From Rufibacter latericius (GTDB lineage: Bacteria > Bacteroidota > Bacteroidia > Cytophagales > Hymenobacteraceae): a stretch of DNA of 64,000 bases. The notes under the pieces are model-generated. The model searched no databases and had not been told where the DNA came from. It worked only from the letters and a program-made list of their open reading frames with translations. The translations under genes and the position numbers were made by a program. Below are positions 17,653 through 27,059 of this stretch, piece by piece. The stretch lies in NCBI RefSeq assembly GCF_003721515.1, contig NZ_RJJD01000003.1, positions 186,001-250,000 of the forward strand, written 5' to 3'. Numbering within the stretch: position 1 is the first letter of the stretch; the number at the start of each line of letters is the position of its first letter.

Positions 17653-18410
17653 AAATAACCTTCTTAGGATCTGGCACCTCTCAGGGCGTACCCGTCATTG
17701 GGTGCGAATGCGAGGTTTGCCGTTCCTTAGATTACAGAGACAAGCGGCTGCGGGTTTCTATTCTGGTGGAGGTAGACGGAAAATCTCTGATCATTGATGC
17801 AGGACCTGATTTCAGGCAGCAGATGCTGCGTGAGCGGGTGAAACGGGTAGACGCCGTACTTTTTACCCACGAACACAAAGACCACACCGCTGGTTTGGAT
17901 GACATCAGGGCTTTCAATTTCATGCAGCACATTGACATGCCCCTGTACGCCGATCAGCGGGTCCTTAATCAGTTACAGCAGGAATTCAGCTACATCTTCA
18001 CCAACAAAACGTACCCCGGGGTGCCCCGGGTTGAATTGAACCCTATCCAGAATGAACCCTTTCAGGTCCACGGCATCACCATCACCCCTATAAATGTATT
18101 GCACCACCGGTTGCCGGTGTTCGGCTTCCGGATCGGGGATTTCACCTACATCACCGATGCCAATTACATCTCAGAAACGGAGAAGAAAAAAATCAAAGGC
18201 TCAAAAATTGTGGTCTTAAACGCCCTTCGCAAAGAGCCGCATATTTCCCACTTCTCCCTTTCTGAAGCTTTGGCAGTATTGGAGGAACTGGAACCGGAGC
18301 AAGCCTATTTAACCCACATCAGTCATTTACTGGGGCTGCACCGGGTAGTGGAAAAGGAATTGCCTTCCTTTGCGAAGCTGGCCTATGACGGGCTCGCCCT
18401 TACCTTATAA
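17649..18410 (+). CDS. Metallo-beta-lactamase-fold phosphodiesterase, PhnP-like
   Basis: 253 residues from a GTG start overlapping the previous stop. GSGTSQGVPVIGCECEVC carries the Cys motif of the PhnP/YcbJ-like group. The metal site is THEHKDHTAGLDDIR (HxHxDH), with later metal ligands in YITDANY (Asp) and LTHISHLLG (His). These enzymes cleave cyclic phosphodiesters such as phosphoribosyl 1,2-cyclic phosphate. No phosphonate genes are nearby, so the physiological substrate is open. Confidence 0.83.
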   Translation: MKITFLGSGTSQGVPVIGCECEVCRSLDYRDKRLRVSILVEVDGKSLIIDAGPDFRQQMLRERVKRVDAVLFTHEHKDHTAGLDDIRAFNFMQHIDMPLYADQRVLNQLQQEFSYIFTNKTYPGVPRVELNPIQNEPFQVHGITITPINVLHHRLPVFGFRIGDFTYITDANYISETEKKKIKGSKIVVLNALRKEPHISHFSLSEALAVLEELEPEQAYLTHISHLLGLHRVVEKELPSFAKLAYDGLALTL

Positions 18411-18412
18411 CC

Positions 18413-19972
18413 GTGCATCAGAATTACTTCTTTTTACGGAAATTAGCCTATAAGCTTGACTCAGAGCTACGCGGCTTTACCCTGCAAGCAGCTTTCAGCC
18501 AGGAAAAAGACGAGCTGATGCTAGCTTTTTACCAAGGGGAGCGCGAGTTCTATATTAAAGCCATTCAGACATCCACTTTTTCCAGCCTGCAATTTCCGCA
18601 GAACTTTAATCGGGCTCGGCAAAATTCCGTGGATCTGTTTTCTGCGCTTATTGGAGAAGAAGTGCAGGAGGTACGCGTACACCAACAGGAACGGAGCTTT
18701 TATATCAGGTTCTCGAACCATCGAGTGCTGCTGTTCAAACTCTTTGGTAACCGGTCTAATGTGGTTTTGTTTGTGGAAGATGAGGCAGTGGAGTTGTTTC
18801 ATAAGAAGCTTTCCAAAGACCTGGAGCTGGACTACCGGCAGATGGACCAACCTTGGCACCTGGAAAAGGAGGCTTTTCTCCAGGCTCCTCTAAACCTCCG
18901 GAAACTGCTGCCTACCCTAGGGGATGTTCCCTGGCTGTATTTGCAGGAAAAAGGCTATGAAAACCAAAACCCAGCCCAACAATGGGAAATGGTACAGGAG
19001 ATGCTTTCCCTATTAGAGAATCCTCCCTCCTATCAACTTATTACTATCAATAAGCTCCTCCGGCTTTCGCTTCTTCCTTTAGGAGACATCTTGGATTCCT
19101 TTTCTGACCCAATTACGGCCCTTAACGCCTTTGTACCCCAATATCGGGCACAAGAGTACTTCCAGAAGAACTATGCCGCCACCCACCGTCAAATTAGCCG
19201 ACAACTGGAGGGTGCTCAGAAGATCTGGTGGCAGATTCAGGAGCAGTTAGAAAAGTGGCACCACGGCACCCCCTATTCCCAAACCGCTGATGTGATCATG
19301 GCCAATCTCACCAACATCCCAGCGGGCAGCAAAGAAGTGGAATTATATGACTTCTACACTGATGCCAACCGGGTGATTAAACTCAGCGCTACAGAAACGC
19401 CCCAGAAAACGGCCGAGCGGCTTTACCGAAAAGCCAAAAACCAAAAGATAGAACTCCAACTCCTGGAAGAAAGATCCACCCGCAAGGAAGAAGAAGTAGA
19501 ACGCCTTACCCGCCAATTACAGGAACTGGAAAGCCTGGGGAACGCCCCACAGCTACGGCAATTTCTGAAACAGTACACCCCTACCCAGGCCGTGAGCCAG
19601 GTGGAGTTACCCTATCATACCTTCGAAACCATGGGGTTTAAAATTCTGGTAGGCAAAAACGCTAAGGCAAACGACAAGCTGACCCTAAAACACACCCACA
19701 AAGATGACCTTTGGCTGCACGCCAAAGATGTTCCTGGCTCTCATGTAGTCATCAAATTCCAATCCGGAAAAACGTTTCCCCTGCCCGTGATTCAAACGGC
19801 AGCCCAGTTGGCGGCCTTTTACTCCAAGCGGAAAAGCGATAGCCTCTGTCCGGTTCTGTACACCCCAAAAAAGTACGTCCGTAAAGCCAAAGGAGCCACA
19901 CCAGGCTCTGTAATAGTAGAACGAGAAAAGGTCCTCCTGGTGAAGCCGGAAAATCCTTTTAAGCAATTCTAA
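18413..19972 (+). CDS. NFACT-family RNA-binding protein (RqcH/Rqc2-like)
   Basis: 519 residues, GTG start 3 bp after the previous stop. The N-terminal NFACT-N domain (FLRKLAYKLDSELRGFTLQ; LLFKLFGNRSNVVLFVEDE) is followed by a middle coiled-coil (about 320-385, QKIELQLLEERSTRKEEEVE). The C-terminal NFACT-R (DUF814) domain contains DLWLHAKDVPGSHVVIKF and TPGSVIVEREKVLLVKPE. Bacterial members bind split large ribosomal subunits and add C-terminal alanine tails to stalled chains. The family is often mislabelled fibronectin-binding. Last gene of the run from the hybrid kinase and followed by a strong terminator. Confidence 0.87.
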   Translation: MHQNYFFLRKLAYKLDSELRGFTLQAAFSQEKDELMLAFYQGEREFYIKAIQTSTFSSLQFPQNFNRARQNSVDLFSALIGEEVQEVRVHQQERSFYIRFSNHRVLLFKLFGNRSNVVLFVEDEAVELFHKKLSKDLELDYRQMDQPWHLEKEAFLQAPLNLRKLLPTLGDVPWLYLQEKGYENQNPAQQWEMVQEMLSLLENPPSYQLITINKLLRLSLLPLGDILDSFSDPITALNAFVPQYRAQEYFQKNYAATHRQISRQLEGAQKIWWQIQEQLEKWHHGTPYSQTADVIMANLTNIPAGSKEVELYDFYTDANRVIKLSATETPQKTAERLYRKAKNQKIELQLLEERSTRKEEEVERLTRQLQELESLGNAPQLRQFLKQYTPTQAVSQVELPYHTFETMGFKILVGKNAKANDKLTLKHTHKDDLWLHAKDVPGSHVVIKFQSGKTFPLPVIQTAAQLAAFYSKRKSDSLCPVLYTPKKYVRKAKGATPGSVIVEREKVLLVKPENPFKQF

Positions 19973-19988
19973 CAACTACATAGTAATC

Positions 19989-20065
19989 GTTTTAGGCCTG
20001 GTTTGCTTAATTCAAGCCTAAAACAGAGAAGTCCTTTGGTGTTCCAAAGGACTTCTCTGTTTTTC
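19989..20065. terminator. Double hairpin terminator
   Basis: The first hairpin, GTTTTAGGC..GCCTAAAAC (19989-20024), is the family core. The second has an 18-bp perfect stem (20022-20039 with 20044-20061), a 4-nt loop TGTT, and a TTTTT tail. It separates the convergent NFACT and lipoprotein genes. Confidence 0.8.
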
Positions 20066-20128
20066 AAGGAAGACGGCTTAGTCTAAGCCAATATAAATCC
20101 AAGGGTTACAACCCATTTCTTCAAGGGG

Positions 20129-20569
20129 CTACTCCAACCTTATGAACTCCACTGAGACGCTTTGGCGAACCGAAGGTTTAAGTTCGTCTGTGGAAGGGTC
20201 ATAGTACTGCGATTGGTAATTCTCCCAAGACCATGTCATCACACCCCCTCTTATCTTAAGCAAATACTTTTCTACCGGGCTGTTCTCAAGGACGAGGTAG
20301 TCCTTGCCGTTTTCTCTTACGATATAGTAGCTATTCGGCGAAATAGTGACCTTATATGTTCCAAAGGTGGTCTCCCCGAATACGTACTTCCCATTAAGGC
20401 CGTGTACTTCCCGGTATAACTCCCGATTAGCCTGATCAAAAAAGATGGATGTTGTGCGGTTTTCTTTCCATTCGCCAAGGATTTGTTTGCTAAGAGGAAC
20501 TGGATCTTCATCTTTACAAGACACCAAAGCAAGAAGGAACAACAAGGGAAGAAAACAATGCTTTCTCAT
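20129..20569 (-). CDS. Lipocalin-like hypothetical lipoprotein
   Basis: 146 residues from ATG 20569 (MRKHCFLPLLFLLALVSCKD), with the lipobox Cys in LVSC. The extended upstream start would put 22 residues before the signal. The mature part begins with an ILGEWKEN element, like the LLQGKW motif of the five island lipoproteins at 35.6-37.9 kb, and continues as alternating beta-strand-like stretches (GKYVFGETTFGTYKVTI). It is a probable core-genome relative of that array. Function unknown. Confidence 0.65.
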   Translation of the reverse strand: MRKHCFLPLLFLLALVSCKDEDPVPLSKQILGEWKENRTTSIFFDQANRELYREVHGLNGKYVFGETTFGTYKVTISPNSYYIVRENGKDYLVLENSPVEKYLLKIRGGVMTWSWENYQSQYYDPSTDELKPSVRQSVSVEFIRLE

Positions 20570-20821
20570 GGAAACCTCGGATGGATTGATTAATATAAAG
20601 ATGTTTTCTATGTAGCAAAGCATAAGCCCAGTCATCCCAAAAGCCAGAAATCATTTAGGCAAGAAGACAGGATTACCTTGAGATGCTTCGGGTCGATAAA
20701 GAACAACGGGAACCCACGGGAAGGTCACCTACCAGAAGGATGGGCTAAATAGCTTTAAGAACGCGCTGTAAGGAATTAAGGCGCAATAAGTAGGTTTCTT
20801 CGTGTTAGGAATAAGATTGCC

Positions 20822-21253
20822 TTAGAGAGGGTCGGTAAACTTAGGAGTTCGCAGCCAATCCATTGCAGCTTCTTTATCGTTGAAGGCCCTGAACTGAATT
20901 TTGGAGTTTTCTTGATGGAAAATTTCAGTGACGGTTGACACAGCTCGTGATTCAAGGTTCTGAATAGAGTTGTTCAGCCTTGCCAATCGCTCAAGCTGGG
21001 TGGAGGTAAGTTTTAAGATAAAGTCCTTCACGGTAGCATGGTACACCCTATCCTCCATTTTAACTACGGAAACATCACTAGAATCCAGGAGAAGGTTCTT
21101 AACGACATAACTCACTACATTCTCGGACACTACTTCAAGAGCATGCTTTAGCTCCCTTGCACCAAACTCTTCCACGTTGGGAAGTTTGGCGAACATGATG
21201 TCGTCGGCTGGTTCGTAGCTGATGGTGATTAACCAATTTTTGAGAATGACCAT
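20822..21253 (-). CDS. STAS/SpoIIAA-like hypothetical protein
   Basis: 143 residues starting MVILKNWLITISYEPADDIM. The ending FRAFNDKEAAMDWLRTP resembles the FxSxxEAxxWL end of STAS-like SpoIIAA-type folds. VVKNLLLDSSDVSV corresponds to the strand-loop KVLIDARN in a relative at 29284-29679 inside the island. The usual phosphorylatable Ser is not obvious. It may be part of a small sensory or partner-switch module with the response regulator 180 bp upstream on the same strand (inference). Confidence 0.55.
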   Translation of the reverse strand: MVILKNWLITISYEPADDIMFAKLPNVEEFGARELKHALEVVSENVVSYVVKNLLLDSSDVSVVKMEDRVYHATVKDFILKLTSTQLERLARLNNSIQNLESRAVSTVTEIFHQENSKIQFRAFNDKEAAMDWLRTPKFTDPL

Positions 21254-21429
21254 GTTAGGAAACTTTCCTAAATCTAAAACCAAGGTACCAATTCAGAAAC
21301 CTAGACTAGTTGAAAAGTCCTTTATGGCCGATGAATTAATCTAACGGCTCGTTGAATGTATCTTGTCGTAATATAAAACCGTGGCAAATCTTACCAGTTT
21401 GAAGAAATTGGAGACAAGCAGCAACTGGA

Positions 21430-21840
21430 TTAGTTTTGGCAAAATTCTGCCAAAAGAGAATTTAGGGCTTCCTCCATTAAAGGCTTAGGGATGATACCAA
21501 GCAAGTTAAATTCCTTTGCTTTTTCAATATCCCTCGGATCAGAGGAAGAGGACAAAAGGACCACTTTGGGAGAGCAGCCTAAGTGCATTGAGGCGTAAGC
21601 CTCCAGGAATTCGAAGCCGTCCATAACAGGCATGTTGATGTCCACCACAACAAGGTCCAATATACAACTGCCCACTTCTTTTGCACAACAGGTGTCAAGC
21701 AACATTTGGGAGGCCTCTTTTCCATCTCTGGCAGTTAGAATTTCCTCTGCAATGCCCATTTTACTTATAAGCCGGGAATTCAAAAAAGTAGTGACTTCGT
21801 CATCGTCAATCAACAATACCTTGTTCAGTTTCTTAATCAT
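21430..21840 (-). CDS. CheY-like response regulator
   Basis: 136 residues, receiver domain only. VLLIDDDEVTTFLNSRLI gives the acidic pocket, Asp67 in VVVDINMPVMDGFEFLEAY is the phosphoacceptor, LLSSSSDPRDIEKAKEF is the switch Thr/Ser region, and Lys in IPKPL is conserved. Sequence style matches the cytosolic single-domain regulators paired with hybrid kinases in Bacteroidota. No kinase is adjacent. It is the last core gene before the island's left end. Confidence 0.87.
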   Translation of the reverse strand: MIKKLNKVLLIDDDEVTTFLNSRLISKMGIAEEILTARDGKEASQMLLDTCCAKEVGSCILDLVVVDINMPVMDGFEFLEAYASMHLGCSPKVVLLSSSSDPRDIEKAKEFNLLGIIPKPLMEEALNSLLAEFCQN

Positions 21841-21908
21841 TCTTCAAGTTTGAACAGCGATCCAGCAAATACCCAAGGTATTCACCCTCATTTAACACAA
21901 AAAAGAAA

Positions 21909-21939
21909 AAGCCTTGTAACTCTTTAAGTTACAAGGCTT
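21909..21939 (-). terminator. Terminator beside the left att remnant
   Basis: A 13-bp perfect stem (21909-21921 with 21927-21939) with a T-run on the minus strand. It is the counterpart of the terminator at 39310-39340 behind intact tRNA-Leu. The two stems differ at one position with a matching change in the other arm, so pairing is preserved. Confidence 0.75.
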
Positions 21940-21946
21940 AAATCAA

Positions 21947-21970
21947 CAGTGCGCGCGGGGAGATTCGAAC
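21947..21970 (-). repeat. attL: displaced 3' end of tRNA-Leu
   Basis: 24 bp identical to 39352-39375: the T-arm and acceptor 3' strand of tRNA-Leu(GAG). Sequence right of it (CTTTGTTATTC) does not continue as tRNA. This marks the island's left boundary. Confidence 0.85.
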
Positions 21971-22104
21971 CTTTGTTATTCTATATAACTCTTTAGGAAA
22001 CAAAGACCTTTAATTGGCTTTCCTGCCTGCTTTATTATCCATAAATTACTATGGATTCAGGGAGAATCACGCACACCATCACGCACACTAGCCTTGCATA
22101 CTCA

Positions 22105-23501
22105 ATGGAAACTCGGTTTTATCTGCACACGAAGGTAAACAAAAACGGCGAGCAGGCAATTTATGCCGAGATCCGGTCACCTTGGCTTCGGGACCCCATC
22201 ACTGACCGGCACGAGCTCCGGATGTCCACGGGTTACTCCTGCCTGGCGGGGCCCACTTCAGCAAGGAAGGCCAGAAGGTGGGCTCCAAGCAAAAGAACTT
22301 CAAGGTGATCAACAACCACCTGCGCCGATTTGAGCTTTTGGTGGGCGAGAAACTGGAAGCCGCCAGGGTAGCCAAAAGGAAGCTCCTGAAGGAACAACTC
22401 AGGGCTAAGGTACTGGAAGAACTGCAGCCCGAGAAACTCCTCAGGGAGCAGGAAAACGCCAAAGGAACCCATCATGAACCCGTCACCTTCCGGGATTGGT
22501 ATGAGGTGTGGGCCAAGAACAACCGGGGCCGGGTATCCGAGAAGCACCTTAAGAATGGCCGCACGGTGGTGGAGCACTTGGAGAAGTTCGCCGGCGAAGG
22601 CTTCACCCCTTCCGTGATCAACGAGGCCTTCATTGCCGACTACCATGAATACCTAGCCGAAACCGAAGAGATCTTTGACCGAACCGCGGCCAAACACATC
22701 GGGTGCATCAAAAGCACCCTTACCCAGGCAGGCATCAACGTGCACGGGCTGGACTGGCTGGACATTGCCGCCACCAAGAGCTCGGCGGGCATCGTGTTCA
22801 CCCGGGAAGAGCAGGCGAAGATCGCTGCCTTCGATCCGGAGACCGCCTCAGCGGAGGCCCTTGCAGGCCTACCAAAGGAAGCAGGGGAAAAGAGCAAGGA
22901 ACTACGCTCACAGGACCTAAGAGCGCGTAGGGCCTCTCTGAGCCTCGCCAAGGACCTGATGGTGTTCATCTTCAAGACAGGACCTAGGTGGTCAGACCTG
23001 CACAACCTGGACCCCAGCAACGTGTATGACTTTGACCTTCCGGGAGGCCAAGCGGTGAAGGTGCTGGAGTACTACCAGATCAAGGGAGGCAAGCAGAGAG
23101 AGTTCCCCTGCCGGGTAGCGCTGGACCAGGAGGCCGCGGCCATCGTGGCCAAGTACCAAGGGAAACAGAAGAAGCTCCTCCCCGTCCCTTCCAACCAGAA
23201 GCTGAACGAAGCCTTAAAGGAGGTATGCCGGTTGGCTGGTATCAAGGCTCCTGTGAAGCGGGTGCGTTACAAACACGGGAAACGGGTGGAGAAATCCTTT
23301 GAGAAGTGGGAGCTGGCCAGCTGTCACCGCTGCCGAGCGACCTGTGCCACAAACCTGTTTGAGGGAGGCGCCAATGATCGGACTGTGCAGGACGTGCTGG
23401 GTCATGATGACCCGAGGTCTACCCGGATCTATGTGAGGAACGCTGACCGGGAGCAGTTTGCCAAGACGCTGGCAGCGTTTGAGCGAATAGCTAAAAAGTA
23501 A
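22105..23501 (+). pseudogene. Tyrosine recombinase/integrase of the island, frameshifted
   Basis: The N-terminal arm-binding part (METRFYLHTKVNKNGEQAIY..HELRMSTGYSC) is in one frame and the rest (AHFSKEGQKVGSKQKNFK onward) in another. The break falls in the GGGG run at 22248-22251, where one extra G restores a single protein of about 465 residues. The catalytic set is complete: Arg in KTGPRWSDLHNL, Lys in YQIKGGKQREFP, His/Arg in SCHRCRATCAT, His in DVLGHDD, and nucleophile Tyr in STRIYVR. It resembles Bacteroidota phage/ICE integrases with a SAM-like core-binding domain. Start 22105 is chosen by family likeness; 22051 is also in frame. A sequencing error or true decay is possible. Confidence 0.85.
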
Positions 23502-23706
23502 AGACTTACATAAACATGTAGAATCTCCCGTTTAGTCCCAGACAACTTGTCCTCAACCATTTGTTAAACTAATTCTTTTATCCTTGTAACCATGACAAAT
23601 TAAGTTTATAATGTTGAAATTCGTGCTTTCAAGCTGATACTTAGGACCTACTACTAAATATATAACAACCAATAAACGAAAAAGTTTTAACTTTTAACGG
23701 ATTATT

Positions 23707-24738
23707 TCATTTTCTTATAAAATATAACCCCCAACCCTGTTGAGGTAGTATAACTCCGTCTTTGTGAACTTTTTTTAAGTGGTTACTAACTTGATCGTTC
23801 TCAGACTTGAATTCTTCAATTACGCCTATATCAAAAAAGTATACACACATATTCCTAGGAAAGAAAACATTGACTTCCATACCCTTGGTAAATGTACCTA
23901 CACGAAAAATTTTTATGTTATCTTCCTTAATTGAATATGCCCTTTCCTCAATTTTCTCTACCGAATATACTTTTTTTCCAGTTAATTTTGTTTTGATAGT
24001 GTATTCGTGCCTTTCAACTTGGCCAATCTTTTTAGTTTTATGTTCTATCTGCCCATGAACTTTATTTGTTGCTGAATTAGCTGAGTCATTTACATATTCA
24101 TTGCCATCTAACTTATATTCATTGCCATCTATTTTGTAAGAGGTGATGCCATTTTTAAAAAACTTCCCCTTTACATCTATAGTAGCATAAATATCAAGGT
24201 CTATATTATTCAATCCATGAGCTGGAATAATCTCATAACGTGAGGCCTGTTTATATGTAATCATTCCATTTTGTTCCAATTTTGAAATGTCAATTGTCAC
24301 ATGAAAGTTTCTATAATAATATTTTTTATCTCTTGGCAGGTAAGTTGAAAATATCATTTCGTTTATATCATTAGATACATCAGGGAATTTACTTTGGTAC
24401 ACAGCATTGGTTATATTTTTCCACAATTCAGGCAGATCTTTTCTCCTTTCAAGGAAGTGATTACCAAAAACTACTTTTTCTATCTCTTCCCTGAAAACAC
24501 CAGAATACTGGAATGATTTAAGTACAGCAGCAAATACCCCTGAAGTCAAAATTGTAACACCTCCTGTTTTGAAAGCATATCTAGATGCTTTTCTTAAGCC
24601 TTCACTCCAATCGTATGTTCCTTTTAAACCATCTAAGAATTCTCCTGCCCACAAAAATATGATTCCTAAGACCCCCAAAATCAAAGGCAAATGACAACGT
24701 ATATAATCTTTTAACTTTTCGATATTAATATTTTCCAT
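23707..24738 (-). CDS. Predicted two-TM, beta-rich protein of unknown function
   Basis: 343 residues. Two hydrophobic segments lie near the N-terminus (about 14-32, LPLILGVLGIIFLWAGEFL; about 57-73, GVTILTSGVFAAVLKSF). A cytosolic part of about 265 residues follows: a helical piece with HFLERRKDLPELWKNITNAV, then strand-rich sequence (FHVTIDISKLEQNGMITYKQ). A short internal duplication is visible (SYKIDGNEY / KLDGNEY). The gene is far more AT-rich than the core. I do not recognise the family. The 2-TM plus beta-domain layout recalls membrane effectors of antiphage systems, but no nucleotide cyclase or partner gene is nearby. Confidence 0.65.
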   Translation of the reverse strand: MENINIEKLKDYIRCHLPLILGVLGIIFLWAGEFLDGLKGTYDWSEGLRKASRYAFKTGGVTILTSGVFAAVLKSFQYSGVFREEIEKVVFGNHFLERRKDLPELWKNITNAVYQSKFPDVSNDINEMIFSTYLPRDKKYYYRNFHVTIDISKLEQNGMITYKQASRYEIIPAHGLNNIDLDIYATIDVKGKFFKNGITSYKIDGNEYKLDGNEYVNDSANSATNKVHGQIEHKTKKIGQVERHEYTIKTKLTGKKVYSVEKIEERAYSIKEDNIKIFRVGTFTKGMEVNVFFPRNMCVYFFDIGVIEEFKSENDQVSNHLKKVHKDGVILPQQGWGLYFIRK

Positions 24739-25014
24739 AAATTGTATTTTAATTATTCTAATTAATAGATGGAGAATATACCAATTAAATTATTTTATCC
24801 CTAGTAAAGTTAAAATTTAATGAGCCGTTCAAGGATGTGACCTAGGAACTAACACATAAAACTGACAATCTAACACCGTTTTACTCTAATCTCAACGGGA
24901 AAGAACCTAGCCCCCCTAGGAGAACATCTACTCAGAACACGTTGACAGCTGATTAATCTTCGAGATCGGGGAAATAGGCCCAACTAACATAACTTATTAT
25001 TTATCAAAGCAACA

Positions 25015-25044
25015 TTGGTTCGATCCCAAATGGAATCGAACCAA
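25015..25044. terminator. Hairpin beside a tRNA-end remnant
   Basis: TTGGTTCGAT (25015-25024) pairs perfectly with ATCGAACCAA (25035-25044), 10-nt loop. It stands about 20 bp from the tRNA-like segment, the same arrangement as the terminators beside both tRNA-Leu ends. Confidence 0.45.
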
Positions 25045-25065
25045 GATCAGGTTTAAAAAAGGGGT

Positions 25066-25088
25066 TGATGTAACGAGCGGATTCGAAC
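25066..25088 (-). repeat. Possible remnant of a second tRNA 3' end
   Basis: Read on the minus strand this gives GTTCGAATCCGCTCGTTACA: a T-loop TTCGAAT, the 3' half of a T-stem (CCGCT) and a 7-nt acceptor strand (CGTTACA). It is not tRNA-Leu. It may be an att scar of an older integration. Confidence 0.4.
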
Positions 25089-25371
25089 TAAAGCAATACC
25101 TCCTTAATTTCACTTGATTGATTTTTGGCTTTAAAAATCTGAAAAGCATTAGGTCTTTGCTTCGATCCCAAACAGGATCACACCAGACTAATCCAAAAGG
25201 AGGTAATTGAAGAGGGAGCAGTTTGCCATGGCTGCCGACAGCTTTTGATAGATTGGGTCAAAAATAAATGTCTTATATTTCACCCCATTTAGTTGTTCTC
25301 TTCATGCTTTGGCCATGAAGCTTGGATGAGAATTAATGCATTGCATTCATAGGCGAACCTCAACAAACCAC

Positions 25372-26221
25372 ATGAAAAACATTCTACCATTTCTTGCCCT
25401 CTTGCTTCTGTCTTTTGCGGCCATCTCCTGCTCCGATGATAAGGCAGAGGAGTAAGCTATGCCCTTACCTGAGCTAATGCACCTTTCCAAGTTGACGGCC
25501 ACGGGCACCGAGCGCCCCGGATATTAGTTAACCGCTACCTTCGACTATCATGAAGGACTCCTCAGATATTATAAAGAGATGGATATCAACAGCAAGCTTA
25601 TCGTAAATGCCGTGCATGAATATGACAACCTTGCCCGTCTGTCCTGGATGATTTCTATACTTGATCCTTACCAAAACCCGAGCCCCTCAACGATGATTGA
25701 CAGGCGGAACGAAATAACCTATGATGCAAACGGGAGGATATCCCAGGTAACCTCAACCACCCATTGGCTTAAAACCCCTTCGGATTATTATTACTCTATC
25801 ACCTACTCCTTATCCTATGATGGCCAGGGGCGCATCAGTTCTATCCGGCAACAGAGCATCGGCAGCCCCCCAGTCTGAGCATGTCTTGGAATATGACGGC
25901 AAGGGCAACGTGGTCCGCTACCGCTTACACCCACTTTCGGTTTCAGGCGCCAGGGAGGATCCTTTCCTTGACATGGCTATCAGCTACGACGATAAGAAAA
26001 ACCCCTTCTATCAATTGGGTTCTATCATTGCCCCTTATGGGCTTCCCCATTCTTATCTCAATAGCTTCATTTACCATCTCAGCCCCAACAATCCCGTTAG
26101 CGTCAAATACGCACCCACTCTGGAGTCTAAACTTTCCTATATCTATAACCAATCAGGATATCCCATAGAGATATATTTTGACGACACCACCCATAAGTTA
26201 GAGTATTTGGAGCAGCAGTAA
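25372..26221 (+). pseudogene. Decayed lipoprotein gene, relative of the one at 29693-30529
   Basis: It starts with a good lipoprotein signal (MKNILPFLALLLLSFAAISC) but meets an in-frame TAA at 25453 and a TAG at 25525. The same frame then continues as YD-repeat-like text (ITYDANGRISQVTS, LSYDGQGRISSIRQ) to a frameshift in the CCCCCC run near 25867-25872, after which the next frame continues (HVLEYDGKGNVVRY, SYDDKKNPFYQLGSIIAPYG) to 26221. The intact lipoprotein at 29693-30529 shares the DGKKNPFPSLP motif and the same domain plan. Removing one C restores the frame, while the two stops look like real mutations. Confidence 0.75.
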
Positions 26222-26359
26222 TTCTGGTACTCCAACTGCCATTTGTAAGCTTCTAACAAATCAAAAGGTCCTTTTCTGTTGGCTAACAAGGGTGGATTGG
26301 GATGGGAAGAGCCATTTGAAAGGCTCGTTCAAATTCACTAATGAACATTAACACAAGAA

Positions 26360-26689
26360 ATGGAATCTGAGCTCTCCTGTATTGAGCAATTAATAGGGAT
26401 TAAAGATAAAGTGGAGAGTATCCAAATGGAAGGACCAGAGACTTCCTCTGACCTTTTCTGCTACATGCAAGAAACGCGGGGTTTATTGATCTGCTTCTCA
26501 AATAACGATTACTGCGATCAGCAGACAGCAAAAATGATTGGGTACTGCCTCCAGTACCTAGAGGAGAGCATCAACAGGTTAAAAAGAGGGCTCACGTTTG
26601 GCAGTGCCTTTCTTCTGAAATCAATCATTTCCATGTTCCTAAGAAATGTACCGGAAGAGGTAATGGCTGAGTGCCTGGGTCAAACTTGA
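26360..26689 (+). CDS. Hypothetical protein
   Basis: 109 residues, no signal. MESELSCIEQLIGIKDKVES opens a helical protein with a Cys-containing middle (SDLFCYMQETRGLLICFSNN) and a moderately hydrophobic stretch near the end (TFGSAFLLKSIISMFL). No known family was recognised. It lies alone between the decayed lipoprotein and the restriction enzyme gene. Confidence 0.5.
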   Translation: MESELSCIEQLIGIKDKVESIQMEGPETSSDLFCYMQETRGLLICFSNNDYCDQQTAKMIGYCLQYLEESINRLKRGLTFGSAFLLKSIISMFLRNVPEEVMAECLGQT

Positions 26690-27059
26690 AGGAACTAACC
26701 GTGAACAAAAAACCTAAGAGAGAATAGGTCTAAGTTTTACCAATTTATGCTTCAGGAGCCGGATAACTTCACCACTTTTAGATCACCCAGATGCAAAGCA
26801 TCGGCCTAGTCTGGCGGGAATCATGTGTTGTATTTCTTGAACACAAGCCCCAACGATTATGACTTTGAGTAATCCAAAGACTTTACTTTTTGAGGCAGGC
26901 TAAATATTGGATAGGCCGCATTTTACTCTTTTTCGATTTTTCTGGATCATGCATCATCTCTTATAATCGACAAAAAAATAGTAACTGCTTCAAATTAATT
27001 GATTATTAATGATTAACCATTGGTTGGTGGGAAACTAAAGATTACAAATTCCAATACCA
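26690..27059. other. Gene-free stretch upstream of the restriction gene
   Basis: 370 bp with no convincing open frame, becoming AT-rich towards 27059. It probably contains the promoter of the Mrr-like gene. No strong hairpin or repeat was seen. Confidence 0.4.

Larger units (their letters stand above)
24739..25371. other. Gene-free stretch with tRNA-end-like sequence and hairpins
   Basis: About 630 bp without a believable gene. It holds a 10-bp hairpin (25015-25044), a tRNA-3'-end-like segment (25066-25088), and a second, degraded copy of the hairpin's TTCGATCCCAAA element near 25161-25172. It looks like scar tissue from earlier recombination. Confidence 0.5.

Noticed and set aside
22105-23501. 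Programmed frameshift of the integrase
   Set aside because: The break is in a plain GGGG run without a typical slippery heptamer and downstream structure, and similar single-base homopolymer breaks occur in unrelated genes nearby. Decay or error is simpler.
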